NCBI RefSeq assembly: GCF_017498545.1
Contig: NZ_CP071793.1
Coordinates: forward strand, 248,001-312,000
Length of the DNA: 64,000 nucleotides
Direction of reading: 5' to 3'
From: Sulfidibacter corallicola
GTDB taxonomy: Bacteria > Acidobacteriota > Holophagae > Acanthopleuribacterales > Acanthopleuribacteraceae
The notes under the pieces were generated by a model. That model ran no database searches. It was not told the DNA's origin and saw only the letters and a list, made by a program, of their open reading frames with translations. Numbering within the stretch: the stretch's first letter is position 1; every line of letters starts with the position of its first letter. The translations under genes were made by a program, and so were the position numbers. Below, one piece after another: positions 48,973-58,704 of this stretch.

Positions 48973-51900
48973 TCATTCGCAGATGTTGTTCAAGCGGTCC
49001 ACGTAGTTCAGGACCGTTTGCTGTGAAGGCCATTCGCCGGAACCCGCCGAGGTGCGGATGTCCGCCAGCGCCTCTTCGATGGTGTCGAAGCAACTGACGC
49101 AAACCGTTGCATTGCAGGCGATGTCCGTCACCCAACTGACGTTGGTGATGGCGATGTCGTCCACCCAGAATCCCTGCTCGTTCGAGTTGGAATCGCTGAC
49201 GAAGCGGAACCGGATCTGGAACCGCTGGCCGTTGTAGGTTTGACCCAGGTCGACCGTGGCGCTGCGCCAGGTGCGCTGATCACCGGACCAGACCATGCGG
49301 AAGGGGGCCGTGTTGTTGTCCAGCAAGGGCCCATCGTAGGGCACGGTGCTGAGGTTGCCGATATCGAACCAGTCCTGATCTTCGGTCCGCATTTCCATCA
49401 TCGCGCCGTCCCAGAGCTGGGTCGCGTCGCCTTCGGTGTGGTAGTACAGATCGAAGGTGATCGTCTGGCCGCCGGCATCCGCGGTCATCCACGGTGAGGC
49501 CAGGGACTTGTCGGACAACGCACCGGGGTTGGAGGTGAACCAGACATTGTTGCCGCCGTCAGTGGGATCGGCGACCGTCGCCCAATCGTCCGTGTCGAAG
49601 AGGGCGCTGTGGGTGTACAGGGTGTTGCCCTCGGCGTCCTCGGTGAGCGAACCGGACTGAACGGTTTCGTTGGCGGCGGTCGTGATGCTGAAGTTGGCGC
49701 TGGTGGGTTCGGCACCGCCCAAGTTCAGGGTCAGGTTGATGTTGCCCGTGCAGGTCGCATCGTCTGCCAGCTTGGTGGTGAAGGTGGCGGTGGTCGAAGC
49801 GCCGGCCGCCAGCGTGCCCAGATTCAGGGTTGCGGTCTGGATCTCCAGGTCGGTGGAATCGGAGACCAGTGTGGCCGTGACGTCGGCAACGGGTTGGCCG
49901 CCGGTATTGGTGACCTGGAAGCTGACCAATCCGGTTTCACCGCGATCGATGATGCCGTCCAGGTTGCCGCCTTCACTGCAGTTGCTCTGGCTGTCGTCCA
50001 CGCCGGTGAGGGTCGCTTCCAACGGCTCGCGGGTGATGCGGATGATGCCGCGGCCGTGGGTCGCCGCCCACAGCACGTCGTCGTTGGCCCAACGGAGCTG
50101 GATCACACGGGTCCAGGCCACGCCGTAGTCGTAGTGTTCCCACGTGAAGGCGCCGCCCTCGTTGGCGTTGTCGTTCGTGGTCCACAGACCCAGGTCCGAG
50201 CCCAGGAACAGGCGCGAGCCGTCGGTCGGGTCGACGGTGATCGAGTTCATCGGAATCTCGGGCAGGTTGCCGTGAATCGAGGTCCAGTTCTGGCCGCCGT
50301 CGGTGGTTTTCCACACTTTGTCGGGGCCGAAGTCGGCGATGGCCACATAGACCGTGTTGCTGGTGGTGTCGAACGGGTCGAATTCGATCCAGAGGACGTC
50401 GCCGTTCCAGGGACCGTTGACACTGGTCCAGTTGTTGCCGGTTCCCAAATCGGTGGTGCGCGACAGGTTGCCGCTGATGCTGCCGACCATGGCGATGGAC
50501 CCGTCGTGAGGACTGAAGCGGGTGGCGCTGATGCTGCCGCCGATCGCGCCGGTGTTGGTCCAGTTGGCACCGGTCAACTGACGCAGGTTCTCGGTGTACC
50601 AGATGCTGCCACTCCCGACCAGCATGCGGTTGCCGTCGTTGGGATCGATTTCGAACGGCTGGATGAAGAGCGCGCCCGCGCCGCCCGGGAAGTTGAGGCT
50701 GGCCGCGTCGGCGGGCTCGTTGGAGGTACCGAACATGCCGCCACCGGGCGTGGAACCGTAGATGTAGTTGGTGTCCTGTTGGTCCCAAGCGCAGAAACCG
50801 CCGTCACCGCCGAACCATTCGTACCAGATGGCGCGGTTCCCGAAGAAGTAGTGGGAACCGTTGTCCTGGGTACCGCCGATGACGCCCTCTCCGTCGGGAT
50901 GGGTCGCGATACCGTAGTACTGGGCGATGCGCAGGTCGTTGTTGAGCGAGGTCCAGGTGTCGCCGCTGTCGGTACTTTTGAAGAGGCCGCCGTCGCAGAC
51001 GATGAACACCGTGTTGCTGTCCTGGGGGTGGAAGGCGATGCCGTGAATGTCGGCGTGCACGTAGGTTTGCGTGTTGCCGAACGGCGGCTGGAAGGTCCAG
51101 CGCGTGATCATGCCGATGTTCGTACCGGCGTCTTCGGTGCGGAAGACGTCGACGGCACCCAGGAACACCCGATCGGAATCGCTGGGATCGACACCGACCA
51201 TCATGTCATACCACCCCTGGCGCTCGATGTAGGGCGTCGTGGAAGCGGTCTTCTGGAAGGTGAGCCCGCCGTCGTTGGAGCGGTACAGGCCATTGGTCTG
51301 GTCGCTGCTGCTGGCCATCGAGACGTACACCACGCCGTCGGAGCCGATGCCGATCTCGCCGCGACCGATGTTGGTGGTCGGCATGCCCTCGGCCGCGCCG
51401 AGACGGGTCCAATTGGCGCCGGCGTCGGTGGAGCGCATCAAGAAGCGGGTCGTGGTGCCGCTGCCGTAGTGGTAGGCGAACAGCCGGTCCGTGTTGGAAG
51501 GATCGACCCTGACGTCCACGAAGCCGCGGCTGGAAATGGCTTGGCCGCTGACCTCGGTCCAATTGGCGCCCAGATCGGTGGAACGGAACAATCCGGCGCG
51601 GGTCGCGGCGATGATGATGTCGGTGTTCGGGATCATCGCGATGCGGTTCACCCAATCGAAATTCGAGTTGTCGGTCGAAGGAAGCTGGGTCCAGGTCAGG
51701 CCGAAATCGTCCGATTGAAAGATCCCGAGGCCCTGCATCATGCCCACGCCGAAAAAGCCTTCACCCGTGCCGGCGAAGATCCGATCGCTGTTGTCGGGGT
51801 CCATGAACAGGCAGGAGATCACCAGGTTGGGCAGGAAGTCGTCGGAGTTTGCCCACGATTGACCGCCGTCGAAGGTACGCCAGATCCCGCCGGTGACACC

Positions 51901-52272
51901 GCCGACGATGATGTTGTCGCCGTCGGCTGGGTCGATGACGATGCCGCGAATACGACCGCCGAAGTTGCCCGGTCCGTAGTCTTCGAATCGCAAGTTCGGC
52001 GCGCTGACCAGCCCGCCCCGTGCCAATTGACTTGCTTGGATTTCGTCTTTGTAGCGATAGTTGAGCCGTTCCGGGTTCTCGTTGTTGGGTGTTTCGCGCC
52101 GGGATTGAAGGTATTGCGCATATTCACCGGGGAACTCCGGTTTGGGCCCTTTCGGATCGCCCTTCATGCGGGCCATTTTCTCCAATGAGTGATTGGTGTG
52201 GTCTGGTTGCCACATCACGAATCCGGCGACCGCCACCACGGCCATGGCGGCGCCGATGATCAACTTCTTCAA
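48973..52272 (-). CDS. Large secreted BNR/ASP-box (VPS10-sortilin-like) protein
   Basis: The 1099-residue protein has a signal peptide (LKKLIIGAAMAVVAVAGF) and a long series of BNR/ASP-box motifs of the form S-T-D-x-G-x-x-W, such as RTFDGGQSW, RSTDLGANW, KSTDSGDTW and KTTDGGQNW, forming two large propellers (about 80-720). A CARDB-type Ig-like domain follows (about 735-860), then a jelly-roll-like region (about 870-1050) and a tail with several cysteines. The start is TTG at 52272, supported by a perfect AAGGAGG five bases ahead. No catalytic residues of sialidase or xyloglucanase were identified; adhesion or glycan binding is as likely as hydrolysis. It stands alone with its own terminator. 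Confidence 0.85.
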   Translation of the reverse strand: MKKLIIGAAMAVVAVAGFVMWQPDHTNHSLEKMARMKGDPKGPKPEFPGEYAQYLQSRRETPNNENPERLNYRYKDEIQASQLARGGLVSAPNLRFEDYGPGNFGGRIRGIVIDPADGDNIIVGGVTGGIWRTFDGGQSWANSDDFLPNLVISCLFMDPDNSDRIFAGTGEGFFGVGMMQGLGIFQSDDFGLTWTQLPSTDNSNFDWVNRIAMIPNTDIIIAATRAGLFRSTDLGANWTEVSGQAISSRGFVDVRVDPSNTDRLFAYHYGSGTTTRFLMRSTDAGANWTRLGAAEGMPTTNIGRGEIGIGSDGVVYVSMASSSDQTNGLYRSNDGGLTFQKTASTTPYIERQGWYDMMVGVDPSDSDRVFLGAVDVFRTEDAGTNIGMITRWTFQPPFGNTQTYVHADIHGIAFHPQDSNTVFIVCDGGLFKSTDSGDTWTSLNNDLRIAQYYGIATHPDGEGVIGGTQDNGSHYFFGNRAIWYEWFGGDGGFCAWDQQDTNYIYGSTPGGGMFGTSNEPADAASLNFPGGAGALFIQPFEIDPNDGNRMLVGSGSIWYTENLRQLTGANWTNTGAIGGSISATRFSPHDGSIAMVGSISGNLSRTTDLGTGNNWTSVNGPWNGDVLWIEFDPFDTTSNTVYVAIADFGPDKVWKTTDGGQNWTSIHGNLPEIPMNSITVDPTDGSRLFLGSDLGLWTTNDNANEGGAFTWEHYDYGVAWTRVIQLRWANDDVLWAATHGRGIIRITREPLEATLTGVDDSQSNCSEGGNLDGIIDRGETGLVSFQVTNTGGQPVADVTATLVSDSTDLEIQTATLNLGTLAAGASTTATFTTKLADDATCTGNINLTLNLGGAEPTSANFSITTAANETVQSGSLTEDAEGNTLYTHSALFDTDDWATVADPTDGGNNVWFTSNPGALSDKSLASPWMTADAGGQTITFDLYYHTEGDATQLWDGAMMEMRTEDQDWFDIGNLSTVPYDGPLLDNNTAPFRMVWSGDQRTWRSATVDLGQTYNGQRFQIRFRFVSDSNSNEQGFWVDDIAITNVSWVTDIACNATVCVSCFDTIEEALADIRTSAGSGEWPSQQTVLNYVDRLNNICE

Positions 52273-53234
52273 AATTACCTCCTTGGTATTTGGAAACAGA
52301 CGAGGTCGGCACAAGGAAAAATCCGACGACGATTCGGTCGCGTTCTCGATCAAATGATTGCTGGTGAAATATTGAGAGAGTCTTCAGCCTGTCGAGAACG
52401 CACGAAACATCGGGGGCCGAATAAATGAATAGCCCTAACCTTAATGAGTGATATATCGATCCTACGACACACCTCTCGTGAAAACAATAAGAAGGGATGT
52501 CGACCCGTAAATAGAGTGAAAACGACGAGGGGAACGCGAAAAAATCGGTACTCTCGGGAGATCGAGAAAGAGTTATCAAGTTGTTTATCATCAATGATTT
52601 CAAAGATATGGAGACGAAAATCGAGTCAATTTCCGCAGCCTGTCTTGGACAGATAAATTTGCTTGGGGTCGTGGTTGGCGCGTTCTTCCGTGTTTGCGGG
52701 TGATGGATTCCCGCTGGTTTTTTATGAAAACGGATCGAGTTTCAACAGCGCGGCTGTTTCAAACACCGAGGCGTTGTGCTTTTTGCGTGAGGATTTTCCT
52801 TGGGCTCCACGATCTGTCCACGAAAGACACGAAAAGCCACGAAAAACCTCAAGCTACCTCGGAAGGGATCGGTTCCTCCCCGCGGTGGATCGCGATCGAC
52901 ATTCTTTTTGTCCACGAATCACACCGATTGACACGAATAGACCGGACTCATGGGTGGCACACGACCGGGGCTCTGAGAAGAGCTTGAGCTTAACATTAAA
53001 AATATCAATAGTTTATGCTGGGTTGTCTGTTGTTTTTTTTATCATCTGGGCTTTTGTTCCGGTCCGTGGAAAGCAAGGCAACAGGCGTCGAACGGAATGG
53101 CGGAGTTCGTATTCGTGTGGATCTGTGTGATCCGTGGACAAGTCCTCAAATGTCGCGCGTGACACGGCGCCACACTGGGCAGGCCATGCTGGCAGTATCC
53201 CTTTCGTGTTTTTTCGTGTATTTAGTGGACAGGC
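52273..53234. repeat. Mirror-arranged CACGAA repeat modules in a 960-bp gap
   Basis: Two modules on the left, A (52814-52850, ctgtccacgaaagacacg) and B (52908-52942, gtccacgaatcacaccg), are matched on the right by inverted B' (53110-53141) and A' (53201-53232), so the order is A-B-B'-A' around a centre near 53026. Spacings are 94 and 91 bp. The motif belongs to a widespread class of 'ccacgaa-acacgaa' intergenic repeats. The rest of the gap is AT-rich and no gene is seen; the BNR gene promoter should lie at its left end. Confidence 0.7.
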
Positions 53235-54725
53235 TTATCGCCGAAGCACGCTTCCCAGGTTCGTGATCAGAATCTTGAGGTCGTCGTCCTTCCAGCGGAT
53301 ACCGCCGCCCACGAACGCCGAATCCAGGCTTTCCTCCAGGAAATCGTCCCAGCCGGCCGTCAGGTGCAGCCCGTGTTTCAGCTTGAAACTCAACCCGGCT
53401 TTGGCATGGGTGCCCAGGTCGTTCTCGCGGTTGAAATCGAAGCCCTCCAGCGAGAGCTGCAGTTGGTCGCCCATGGCGAAGTAATCGAGCCCGGCGCCGC
53501 CCTCGCCCTCGATCAGACCGCCGCGTACAAAGAGTCCGCCGCGCACACGATAGGCCAATTGCCCGGTGAATTCCAGGTCGTCGGCCTCCTCGAGGGAGGA
53601 AATCACCGTGCGCGAGACCAGGTTGCCGTCGGGATCGAACGTTTCGGAGGTGGTTTGCGTCAATTCACCCGGAAGGTGGTCGGCATCGCGGGAAACCCCT
53701 TCCAACAGGTAGAACTTGTCGTCGCTGGGCTTGATGCGCAGGCCGAAATAGGTTTTGGCCGTGCTGTGCTCCGAAAGGTATTCGCTGCGCACGTGCAGGT
53801 CGAACTTCAAGGCGTCGGCGCTGCCCAGGAACTGATCGATCTTGCCCAGGGAATCGTTGGCGGTTTCGAGAACCTGGTTGAGATTGTCCACCGTGGTGGG
53901 ATCGTTGAAGAGCTTGCCGATGGAACCCTCGCCGCGCTCCACCTTGGCAGTCAACTCGGCCAGCGAGGCACTGGCGCGATTGAACTTTTCGCTCATCGCC
54001 GCCACGTTCTGCATGGTCTGATCGATGTTGGGTCGATTGGCCTGGCTGGTTTCGCGGAGGGACTGGGCCAGGGCGCGTAACTCCGCCACCATCGCCGGCA
54101 GGTCGCGATTCAGGTTTTGGGTCATGGAGGCGAACTCGCCGGTGGTGGTCTTGATGTTGGTGCGGTTCTCCTCCATCATCGCCACCAAAAGTGCCGACAT
54201 CTTTTCCAGGTTGGCGGCGATGGCCTCGATGCGGTTGCCGCCGTCGGCCGCGACGGTGCTGGCCTTGAGGCTTTCGGTGATGCCCTGGAAATTCTGGCCG
54301 ATGGCGTTGAAGGTCGCGGTCAGGTCCTCGAGGGAGGGCGGCACCACGGTCCGCAACGACTGATCGGCACCGAGCCGGCCTTCGCTGCCCGGAAAGAGCG
54401 CAATGAACTTTTCACCCAAGACGCCTTGGCTGCGCAGCTCGGTGTAGGCATCGGTGCCGAGCTCCAGGTCTGCCGGCAGGCCGAGGGTGGCCACCGCCTC
54501 GCTGCCCATCAGCTCGATGCGGAGTACCCGGCCCACCTTGACGCCGGCGACGCGGACGGCCGTATCCTCGCGAATCCCGGAGGCGTCGCTGAGTATCACG
54601 CGCTGCTCGCGCAAGGGTGCCTCGCGCTTGAGGGCGGCGGCCAGGTCGCTGGTCTTGAATACAAAAAAGATCATCACGCCCACGGCGATCAAGACGAACA
54701 ATCCAACTTTTGCTTCGCGATTCAT
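53235..54725 (-). CDS. mlaD: MlaD/MCE-family lipid-transport protein with long C-terminal extension
   Basis: MlaD is the MCE component that bridges the inner-membrane transporter and the periplasm. The 496-residue protein has an N-terminal membrane anchor (about 7-24) and one MCE domain (about 38-120: VRVAGVKVGRVLRIELMG, ELRSQGVLGEKFIALFPG). A long amphipathic helical region follows (about 130-310), as in proteins that form periplasmic tunnels. The last 185 residues are rich in alternating strands with aromatic ends (KTYFGLRIKPSDDKFYLLEG, LHLTAGWDDFLEESLDSAFV) and end in a hydrophobic arginine-rich tail, resembling an outer-membrane barrel or patch. E. coli MlaD has 183 residues. The ATG at 54725 lies 74 bp after mlaF. 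Confidence 0.88.
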   Translation of the reverse strand: MNREAKVGLFVLIAVGVMIFFVFKTSDLAAALKREAPLREQRVILSDASGIREDTAVRVAGVKVGRVLRIELMGSEAVATLGLPADLELGTDAYTELRSQGVLGEKFIALFPGSEGRLGADQSLRTVVPPSLEDLTATFNAIGQNFQGITESLKASTVAADGGNRIEAIAANLEKMSALLVAMMEENRTNIKTTTGEFASMTQNLNRDLPAMVAELRALAQSLRETSQANRPNIDQTMQNVAAMSEKFNRASASLAELTAKVERGEGSIGKLFNDPTTVDNLNQVLETANDSLGKIDQFLGSADALKFDLHVRSEYLSEHSTAKTYFGLRIKPSDDKFYLLEGVSRDADHLPGELTQTTSETFDPDGNLVSRTVISSLEEADDLEFTGQLAYRVRGGLFVRGGLIEGEGGAGLDYFAMGDQLQLSLEGFDFNRENDLGTHAKAGLSFKLKHGLHLTAGWDDFLEESLDSAFVGGGIRWKDDDLKILITNLGSVLRR

Positions 54726-54799
54726 GGGAGCCTCACTTCGTCTGCGGTAGGGGGTGGGTGGCGGGGCGGTTCGCCGGGTGGCGGAGGCCGGGTCGCCGG

Positions 54800-55603
54800 T
54801 CAGCGCTTGATGAGCGCCGCCGTGGCCGGGCCCTTCGCATTCCCGTCGAGGAATTGGCGGACGATCGGGTCCTGGGTGGCGAAAAAGGTGTCCCTTGGCG
54901 CCTCGTGGACCAATCGACCCTGAAACATCATGACCACCCGGTTGGCGATCATTTCGGCCGAACGAATGTCGTGGGTGATGGTGATGGTGGTCGCTTTGAG
55001 CTTTTCGCGCATGTCCACGATGACTTCGCTCAGGACCGAGGTCATGATCGGATCGAGGCCCGTGGTCGGTTCGTCGAACAGCAGGATCTCCGGTTCGAGG
55101 GCGATGGCGCGGGCGAAACCGACGCGGCGACGCATGCCGCCGGAGAGCTCGCTGGGCGTCAGGTTCGCGATGCCCGGCATGCCGACGATCTCCAGGCACT
55201 CTTCGACGCGGTCCTTGATTTCGCCACGTTTCAAGGTGCGATGGGCGCGACGCAGCGGGAAGGCGATGTTGTCGAAGACGTTCAGCGAATCGAAGAGCGC
55301 ACCCTCCTGGAACGACATACCGAAGCGGCGGCGCAGGTGGTAGGTCTGTTTGCGGTCCATTTGTTTCCAGTCGCAGCCGTCGATCAGGACCTGGCCCTCG
55401 TCCGCCAGCATCAGGCCGACCAGGTGGCTGAGGAAGACGCTCTTACCGGCACCGGACCCACCCAGGATCACCACCGATTCGGCCTTGCCGATTTCGATGT
55501 TCACACCCTGCAACACGTGGTTGGCGCCGAAGCGCTTGTGCAGATCGGCGACCTTGATGAAGGGCTGGTCGGATGCGGTGGTGTCGGCGGGGGTTTGGGA
55601 CAT
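54800..55603 (-). CDS. mlaF: MlaF-type ABC transporter ATP-binding protein
   Basis: MlaF powers the Mla phospholipid transporter. The 267-residue protein has Walker A GGSGAGKS, Q-loop MSFQEGALF, signature LSGGMRRRV and Walker B ILLFDEPTTGLDP, with the H-switch THD. Family-typical are the FGANHVLQGVNIEI start and the DSLNVFDNIAFPLRR segment after the Q-loop. Its ATG at 55603 shares one base with the mlaE stop (TGATG). Confidence 0.95.
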   Translation of the reverse strand: MSQTPADTTASDQPFIKVADLHKRFGANHVLQGVNIEIGKAESVVILGGSGAGKSVFLSHLVGLMLADEGQVLIDGCDWKQMDRKQTYHLRRRFGMSFQEGALFDSLNVFDNIAFPLRRAHRTLKRGEIKDRVEECLEIVGMPGIANLTPSELSGGMRRRVGFARAIALEPEILLFDEPTTGLDPIMTSVLSEVIVDMREKLKATTITITHDIRSAEMIANRVVMMFQGRLVHEAPRDTFFATQDPIVRQFLDGNAKGPATAALIKR

Positions 55604-56364
55604 CAGGTCAACACCTTGGTGAGGAAGAAATCGGTGACGAGGATGCCGAGGCTGGCGTTGACCACGGCCGCGGTGGTGTTTTTGCCCACACCTTCGGCGC
55701 CGCCCTGCGTGTTGAGGCCGGTGTAGCAGCCCACGCTGGCGATGATGGCGCCGAACACCGTCGATTTGACGATGCCCGACCAATAGTCGAATGGCTCCAG
55801 GAATTCGAAGACGCGGTCGAAGAACCCCGGCATGGGCGCGTTGAGGATGTGATTGATCAGGTACCAGCCGCCGCCGAGCCCGATCAGGTCACCGAGCGTG
55901 ATCAACAGCGGCAGCATCAGGGTGGTCGCCAACAGGCGCGGCACGACCAGGAACTGGATCGGGTCGGTGGCCATGACCTCCATCGCGTCGATCTGGCGGG
56001 TGACGCGCATGGTGCCCAATTCGGCGGCCATCGCCGAGCCCACCCGGCCGGCCATCATCATGCCGCCCAGGACCGGCGCCAGCTCCCGCAGCAAGGCCAC
56101 GCCGAGAATGCCGGGCACGTAACTCTCCGCTTGAAAGCGGGCGAAGCCGTCGTAGGTCTGTAGGGTGAACACCATGCCGGTGAAAATGCAGGTGACCGCC
56201 ACGACCGGGAAACTGGCGACCCCCACCGATTCCAATTGTTTGAACAACTCGCGCCATTCGAAGGGGCGACGAAAAATGGCGGCGAAGGCCCGCAGGACCA
56301 GCGTGCTGTAGCGGCCGGTGCCTTCCATGACGGCGAGTGTCCGGCGACCTAGGTTCTCGAGCAA
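55603..56364 (-). CDS. mlaE: MlaE-type ABC transporter permease
   Basis: MlaE is the membrane subunit. The 253-residue protein has about five to six helices and family motifs: the early FKQLESVGVASFPVVAVTCI, GMVFTLQTYDGFARFQAES, the hallmark LLRELAPVLGGMMMAGRVGS and ELGTMRVTRQIDAMEVM. The start is probably TTG at 56364, which has GGAGG five bases ahead and gives a normal family length; an ATG at 56421 opens the same frame but adds 19 unrelated residues. mlaE, mlaF and mlaD follow in order, without MlaB or MlaC nearby. Confidence 0.92.
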   Translation of the reverse strand: MLENLGRRTLAVMEGTGRYSTLVLRAFAAIFRRPFEWRELFKQLESVGVASFPVVAVTCIFTGMVFTLQTYDGFARFQAESYVPGILGVALLRELAPVLGGMMMAGRVGSAMAAELGTMRVTRQIDAMEVMATDPIQFLVVPRLLATTLMLPLLITLGDLIGLGGGWYLINHILNAPMPGFFDRVFEFLEPFDYWSGIVKSTVFGAIIASVGCYTGLNTQGGAEGVGKNTTAAVVNASLGILVTDFFLTKVLT

Positions 56365-56503
56365 TGGTGCCTCCGTGACGAACGATCCTGACACGAGGTG
56401 AGCGCGGCCGGGACCGAACATCGGTCCTCGGAGCCAAGTCTAACGCTTTTCGGTGGGTGGAACCCATTCATTTTCACTCATTTTGCCGGTTCGTCGCAAT
56501 GCC

Positions 56504-57598
56504 TCAACCGTGGCGGCGCTCGAAATCGGCCATGACTTCCACCAGTTTTTCGACACCGGCCATCGGCATCGCGTTGTAGAGGCTGGCGCGCATGCCGCCC
56601 ACGGACCGATGTCCCTTGAGGTTCACCAGGCCCTGGGATTCGGCTTCCGCCAGAAAGGCCTGGTCGAGGTCGTCGCCGGGCAGCAGGAAGGGGATGTTCA
56701 TCAGCGAGCGGGCCGGCGGCGCGACGGTTGCGCGGAACAGGTCGCTGCCGTCCAGGAAATCGTAGAGCAGCGCGGCCTTGTGGCGGTTGCGTGCTTCCAT
56801 GGCCTCGATCCCACCCTGGCGGAGGACCCAGTCGAAGACGAGGCCGGCGATGTAGATCGCGTAGCAGGGCGGGGTGTTGTGGCACGAGTTGGCCTTGGCG
56901 TGGGTTTGGTAATCGAGCATGGCCGGGACTTTGGGGCCGGCGTGCCCGATCAGGTCTTCGCGAATGATCACGATCGTCATGCCCGCCATGCCGGCGTTCT
57001 TCTGGGCACCGGCATAGATGAGCCCGAAATCCTCCACGCGATAGCGCTGGGCCAGGATGTTGGACGACATGTCGGCGACCAGCGGGATCGCCTCGAACCG
57101 GGGCGGTGGCGCCAGTTTCGGGTCGTAACAGGTACCGAAAATGGTGTTGTTGGTCGTGATGTGGACGTAATCGAGGTCCGGATCGACCCGGCTCGGTTCG
57201 CACGGGGGCAGGGTCGTGAATCCCGTGTCCTCCGAACTGGCCAGAATCTGCGTTTCGCCGTACTTGCGTGCTTCGGCGATGGCTTTCTTGGACCAGGAGC
57301 CCGTGTGAAGAAAACCCGCGCGATGCGACTTGCGGAACAGGTTCAGCGGCACCATGGCGAATTGGGTGAAGGCGCCGCCCTGGAGGAACAGGACGCGGTA
57401 GTGGGACGGAATCGACATCAGGTCGCGCAGGCGTCGTTCGGTGGCTTCCAGGATGTCGGTGAACATCTTGGAACGGTGGCTCATTTCCATGACCGACATG
57501 CCCGAGCCCCGGTGATCCATCATTTCTTCGGCTGCCAGGTGCAACACTTCTTCGGGCAGGGTGGAAGGACCGGCGGAGAAATTGAAAACTCTGGTCAC
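56504..57598 (-). CDS. serC: Phosphoserine aminotransferase
   Basis: SerC converts 3-phosphohydroxypyruvate to phosphoserine and also serves vitamin B6 synthesis. The 364-residue enzyme begins RVFNFSAGPSTLPEEVL, with GGAFTQFAMVPLNL, a TGSWSKKAIAEA phosphate-binding segment, and PLP lysine in YAGAQKNAGMAGMT. It ends in a GGMRASLYNAMP substrate-binding block. The GTG at 57598 follows GAGGAGG and is preferred to the ATG at 57637, which adds an arginine-rich start. It is a single gene, divergent from fliW. Confidence 0.95.
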   Translation of the reverse strand: MTRVFNFSAGPSTLPEEVLHLAAEEMMDHRGSGMSVMEMSHRSKMFTDILEATERRLRDLMSIPSHYRVLFLQGGAFTQFAMVPLNLFRKSHRAGFLHTGSWSKKAIAEARKYGETQILASSEDTGFTTLPPCEPSRVDPDLDYVHITTNNTIFGTCYDPKLAPPPRFEAIPLVADMSSNILAQRYRVEDFGLIYAGAQKNAGMAGMTIVIIREDLIGHAGPKVPAMLDYQTHAKANSCHNTPPCYAIYIAGLVFDWVLRQGGIEAMEARNRHKAALLYDFLDGSDLFRATVAPPARSLMNIPFLLPGDDLDQAFLAEAESQGLVNLKGHRSVGGMRASLYNAMPMAGVEKLVEVMADFERRHG

Positions 57599-58019
57599 GG
57601 CAGACCTCCTCGATGTCGAAACCCACGATCGCCGCACGCGGTGGCCGAAGCGCTCGTGTGAACGTCCGGAGCCCGCTGAAACGACGGCGAGCTCGGAATG
57701 GGCACATTCTAGCGGGAGCGCATCGGAAAGGGTATCCGAAATCGAGGCTGCGGTCGGCGCGCCGGAGCGCCGGTTCGGCGCGGGGATCGGTCGAGATCGA
57801 TGCGATCCGAGGATGTGTGCGAACGCACCGTTGTGGTAAAGGTCCCAAATCTAGGCGGGATCGGGTTATGATAAATGCACATCAGCCGATGCCAGTCAGA
57901 AGGCTTCTCCTTTTCTACGACCGGTTTGCGACTTTCGCGAAGAACCGGATCGCAGATCGGGAAGGGCTTTTTCCATTCCGCTTCAGGATATTCGGACATT
58001 CGCGCATACGGAGTATTTG
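57599..58019. other. Divergent intergenic region between serC and fliW
   Basis: About 420 bp without a gene. Promoters for serC and fliW should lie here; a TATGAT-like hexamer near 57867 is the only -10 candidate and lacks a well-spaced -35. Confidence 0.3.
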
Positions 58020-58448
58020 GTGATTAAAGTTCCCTCCATCACCTTCGGCGACATCGAAATCGATGATCACAAGGTCTATCAATTCGACAAGGGGATCCCC
58101 GGACTCAGGGGCATCCACAAGTACGCGATTGTCGAGGCCGAAGATACCGAGCCCGTCAAATGGCTCCAGGCCCTCGAGCCGCCCTATATCACGCTGATGA
58201 TGCTCGATCCCGCCATCGTCGACAGCGATTATTCGGTCAACCTCACGGACGAACATCTCAAGATCCTGGGAAATCCAACGATGCAGGAGGTTTTCCTGAT
58301 GGTTTTGATCGTGGTCCCCGAGGATGCCCATAACATGACCGCAAACCTGCTGGCGCCACTCGTTTTCAATCTCGCCGCCCGCAAGGCGCTCCAGGTTGTG
58401 GTCGAAGGCTCGCCGGAGATGCTCCGAGTCAAGGTAATCAAGGATTGA
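58020..58448 (+). CDS. fliW: FliW, CsrA-binding flagellar assembly factor
   Basis: FliW binds CsrA until flagellin is made, freeing flagellin mRNA in a partner switch. The 142-residue protein has the family pattern: [40 protein letters not shown] and [19 protein letters not shown], with a C-terminal [18 protein letters not shown] helix. The GTG at 58020 has CGGAG seven bases ahead; a TTG at 58017 is the alternative. csrA starts 7 bp after its stop, the usual fliW-csrA arrangement. No flagellin gene is in the window. Confidence 0.95.
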   Translation: MIKVPSITFGDIEIDDHKVYQFDKGIPGLRGIHKYAIVEAEDTEPVKWLQALEPPYITLMMLDPAIVDSDYSVNLTDEHLKILGNPTMQEVFLMVLIVVPEDAHNMTANLLAPLVFNLAARKALQVVVEGSPEMLRVKVIKD

Positions 58449-58455
58449 GGCATTC

Positions 58456-58695
58456 ATGTTAGTCTTTTCGCGCAAAAAAGATGATGCAATCGTCATCGGA
58501 TCCGACATCGAGATCAAGATCATTTCCATCGGGCGGGATACGGTCAAGATCGGCATCAATGCACCGCGCCACGTCACGATTCACCGCAAAGAGATCTACC
58601 TGGCGATCGAAGAGGAAAACCGGAAGGCCGCGGCCAAGTCCATCAACGCTTCGCAACTGGATCTCATCAAGAGCCTGGTCAAGAAAAAGAAATAG
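58456..58695 (+). CDS. csrA: CsrA carbon storage regulator
   Basis: CsrA is a small dimeric RNA-binding repressor of translation. The 79-residue protein shows the core [35 protein letters not shown] and [10 protein letters not shown] motifs, with the conserved Arg residue near 44 for RNA binding, and a lysine-rich C-terminal extension as in FliW-linked CsrA. The ATG at 58456 follows GAGG. It converges with the DUF58 gene, whose stop lies 10 bp away. Confidence 0.97.
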   Translation: MLVFSRKKDDAIVIGSDIEIKIISIGRDTVKIGINAPRHVTIHRKEIYLAIEEENRKAAAKSINASQLDLIKSLVKKKK

Positions 58696-58704
58696 CGGGC
58701 GGGG

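Noticed and set aside
49609..52188. 859-codon plus-strand open frame opposite the BNR protein
   Set aside because: The minus strand shows regular ASP-box repeats, a signal peptide, a ribosome site and a terminator.
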